64,000 bases of DNA from positions 1,215,309 through 1,279,308 of the forward strand of contig NZ_JACHZR010000001.1 in assembly GCF_014193695.1 (NCBI RefSeq). Reading direction: 5' to 3'. The translations under genes were made by a program, and so were the position numbers. Positions 62,369-64,000 of the stretch are shown here, one piece after another. The notes below the pieces were generated by a model. It searched no databases and was not told the DNA's origin. It saw nothing but the letters and a program-made list of their open reading frames with translations. The stretch is from Rhizobium sp. BK316. Lineage in GTDB: Bacteria > Pseudomonadota > Alphaproteobacteria > Rhizobiales > Rhizobiaceae. Position 1 is the first letter of the stretch. Each line of letters begins with the position of its first letter.

Positions 62369-62619
62369 TCAAGCGTGTCGTAGACTTCTTTGGTGACGAA
62401 CAATATGCGAGGCCGCGCCGCCGATTGTTCTACCTCGTGCTCGTCCTGATCGTCGTCGCCGACTTTCTGGTCTTGCGCGAACACGCCGAATATCTGTGGG
62501 ACAGCCTGCCGGGCTGGTCCGCCGTCTACGGCTTCGTCTCTTGCGTCCTGCTTATCTTCGTTTCCAAGTTTCTCGGCCATCGGGTCGGGCTGATGCGGCG
62601 CGAGGACTACTATGACTGA
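62365..62619 (+). CDS. Small two-helix membrane protein (84 aa) in the complex-I-like cluster
   Basis: An 84-residue protein with two hydrophobic helices (LFYLVLVLIVVADFLVL and VYGFVSCVLLIFVSKFLG) and charged ends; the N terminus MIKRVVDFFGDEQYARPRRR is basic, the C terminus ends in REDYYD. It overlaps the gene before it by 4 nt and the one after by 8 nt, so it is a genuine component of the operon. I do not recognise a named family. It may be an accessory subunit that joins the antiporter-like subunits. Confidence 0.75.
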   Translation: MIKRVVDFFGDEQYARPRRRLFYLVLVLIVVADFLVLREHAEYLWDSLPGWSAVYGFVSCVLLIFVSKFLGHRVGLMRREDYYD

Positions 62620-64000
62620 CTTCATCCATCCGGCTCTGCTCTTTATTCTTGGCGCCCTGCCGATCCCTTTCCTCGGCGGGTCGGTCCGCAAGGCCTATCT
62701 GCTTCTGATTCCTGCGCTGGCGATCCTTGCCGTGCTTGCGATGGAGCCGGGCAGCTATGGCGAGGCACGGTTTATCGGGCAGGAGATCCTGATTGCGAAG
62801 GTGGACAAGCTCAGCATCGTCTTCGCCGCCGTTTTCACCATCATGGCACTGATCGGCATGGTCTACGCGCTGCACCTGACGGATGCCGGCCAGCACGTGG
62901 CGGCATTCGTCTATGTCGGCAGCGCGCTTGGCGTGGTGTTTGCCGGCGACTACCTGACTCTCTACCTGTTCTGGGAGGGCATGGCATTCGCTTCCGCCTA
63001 TCTGGTCTTCGCGCAGCGTGGTGGGCCGGCGATCCGGGCCGGATTCCGCTATCTCATGGTCCATATTACCGGCGGCGTCGTCCTGCTCGGCGGCATCATT
63101 TCCCACGGGCTCGCCACCGGTTCACTGCTTTTCGGCCCGATCGCGGGCGGCCTCACCAACGGGGGAATGGGGGTCGGCGACTACCTGATCCTTGCCGGCT
63201 TCATCCTCAACGCGGCCGTGCCGCCGCTCAATGCCTGGCTGACCGATGCCTATCCGGAGGCGACCGTCACCGGTGCGGTGTTCATGAGCGCTTTTACCAC
63301 CAAGACCGCCGTCTATGTGCTGGCGCGGGCGTTTCCGGGGACCGAGCTCCTGGTCTGGCTCGGCACCATCATGGCGCTCTACGGCGTCATCTACGCGGTG
63401 CTGGAGAACGATTGCCGGCGGCTTCTCGCCTATCACATCGTCAGCCAGGTGGGCTATATGATCGCGGGTATCGGCATCGGGACCGAGATGGCAGTGAACG
63501 GAGCCGCCAGCCACGCCTTCGCGCATATCCTCTACAAGGCGCTGCTGTTCATGGGTGCCGGGGCAGTCATCTACGTCACCGGCCGACGCAAGCTCACCGA
63601 GCTCGGCGGGCTTTACAAGACCATGCCGCTGACCGTGGCGCTTTACATGGTCGGCGCCTTCGCGATCTCGGCGTTTCCGTTCTTCTCGGGTTTCGTCACC
63701 AAGTCGATGGTGATAGCGGCCGCCGGAGCGGATCACCGCGCGCTGGTGGTGCTGGCACTGACGATGGCATCGTCCGGGACGTTCCTGCACACTGGCCTCA
63801 AGCTTCCCTATTACATGTTCTTCGGGACGGACCGGAAACTGGAGGCGCGGGAGCCGCCGCGCAACATGCTGATTGCCATGGGCATGGCGGCGGTGCTCTG
63901 CATTGCGATCGGGGTGTTCCCCCAGCCGCTTTATGCGCTTCTGCCCTATCCGGTGGATTTCGAACCCTATACGGGCCAGCATGTCATGGAGAGCCTCGGG
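62612..64000 (+). CDS. NuoM/NuoN-like antiporter-type subunit (3' end outside window)
   Basis: The first 463 residues of a membrane protein with about 13 hydrophobic helices. The helix-5 glutamate is present (FWEGMAFASAYLV). In the segment ILNAAVPPLNAWLTDAYPEA the lysine and histidine usual at this place are replaced by Asn and Ala/Asn, while the next helix keeps Lys (SAFTTKTAVYVL) and a later His/Lys pair is HAFAHILYKALLFM. It therefore resembles subunits of stand-alone complex-I-like or Mrp-like assemblies rather than canonical NuoM. It starts 8 nt before the stop of the small membrane protein gene. Confidence 0.82.
   Translation, partial: MTDFIHPALLFILGALPIPFLGGSVRKAYLLLIPALAILAVLAMEPGSYGEARFIGQEILIAKVDKLSIVFAAVFTIMALIGMVYALHLTDAGQHVAAFVYVGSALGVVFAGDYLTLYLFWEGMAFASAYLVFAQRGGPAIRAGFRYLMVHITGGVVLLGGIISHGLATGSLLFGPIAGGLTNGGMGVGDYLILAGFILNAAVPPLNAWLTDAYPEATVTGAVFMSAFTTKTAVYVLARAFPGTELLVWLGTIMALYGVIYAVLENDCRRLLAYHIVSQVGYMIAGIGIGTEMAVNGAASHAFAHILYKALLFMGAGAVIYVTGRRKLTELGGLYKTMPLTVALYMVGAFAISAFPFFSGFVTKSMVIAAAGADHRALVVLALTMASSGTFLHTGLKLPYYMFFGTDRKLEAREPPRNMLIAMGMAAVLCIAIGVFPQPLYALLPYPVDFEPYTGQHVMESLG

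Overview
The window looks like a replicon of a Rhizobium/Agrobacterium-group alphaproteobacterium. It is GC-rich (about 60%, judged by eye), densely packed, rich in sugar ABC transporters with GntR and LysR regulators, and carries the rhizobial type of D-apiose pathway (RuBisCO-like OiaX, OiaK, ApnO, ApsD, ApnL). I see no replication, tRNA, rRNA or CRISPR features. An accessory megaplasmid or chromid is likely, but this is inferred from content only.

Layout. 0-4.3 kb (minus): a bufferin-type metallophore operon (bufA precursor, bufB DUF692 maturase, bufC DUF2063, DoxX) running directly into a type II NADH dehydrogenase and a membrane sensor protein cut by the window edge. 4.5-6.5 kb (minus): 3-hydroxybutyrate dehydrogenase plus a patatin-like lipase, divergent from a LysR gene. 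7.7-10.1 kb: secreted cupin, MFS exporter, DUF302 protein. 10.4-13.6 kb: small hypothetical and regulatory genes (LysR, GNAT, XRE). 13.7-16.4 kb (minus): a DHDPS-family deaminase/lyase and two FadR-type GntR regulators. 16.5-21.3 kb: araFGH-like arabinose transporter (minus) and a divergent sugar-type SDR. 21.4-30.7 kb: BMP-type nucleobase/nucleoside-like ABC transporter with an amidase and a CodA-like deaminase, then a tandem-HTH GntR regulator and an esterase. 30.8-36.9 kb: a second sugar ABC transporter with an enolase-superfamily dehydratase and an L-rhamnose-mutarotase-type enzyme. 37-44.8 kb: SLC13 permease, LysR, AhpD-like and FMN-binding proteins, Hsp20, secreted hypotheticals, SDR. 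44.8-56.6 kb: a complete D-apiose uptake and catabolism locus under a NanR-like regulator. 56.6-60 kb: IS6-type transposase remnant, a beta-helix/RTX secreted protein, and a remnant of a type I secretion ATPase. 60.1-64 kb: complex-I-like membrane subunits (J, K, L/D-like, a small membrane protein, M-like) without the hydrophilic arm upstream; the last gene runs off the window.

How it works together. Most of the window serves scavenging of plant-derived carbon (arabinose, apiose, probably a deoxy-sugar or sugar acid, nucleobase-like compounds). Three transporter operons place a strong stem-loop between the binding-protein gene and the downstream genes, and three promoters (araF, oiaX, apnO) share a TGGTAT-type element consistent with GntR/NanR-like control. 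The left end adds metal or redox stress protection. The least explained parts are the buf operon extended by an NDH-2, the CodA-like enzyme with a changed specificity residue, and the orphan complex-I-like module at the right end.
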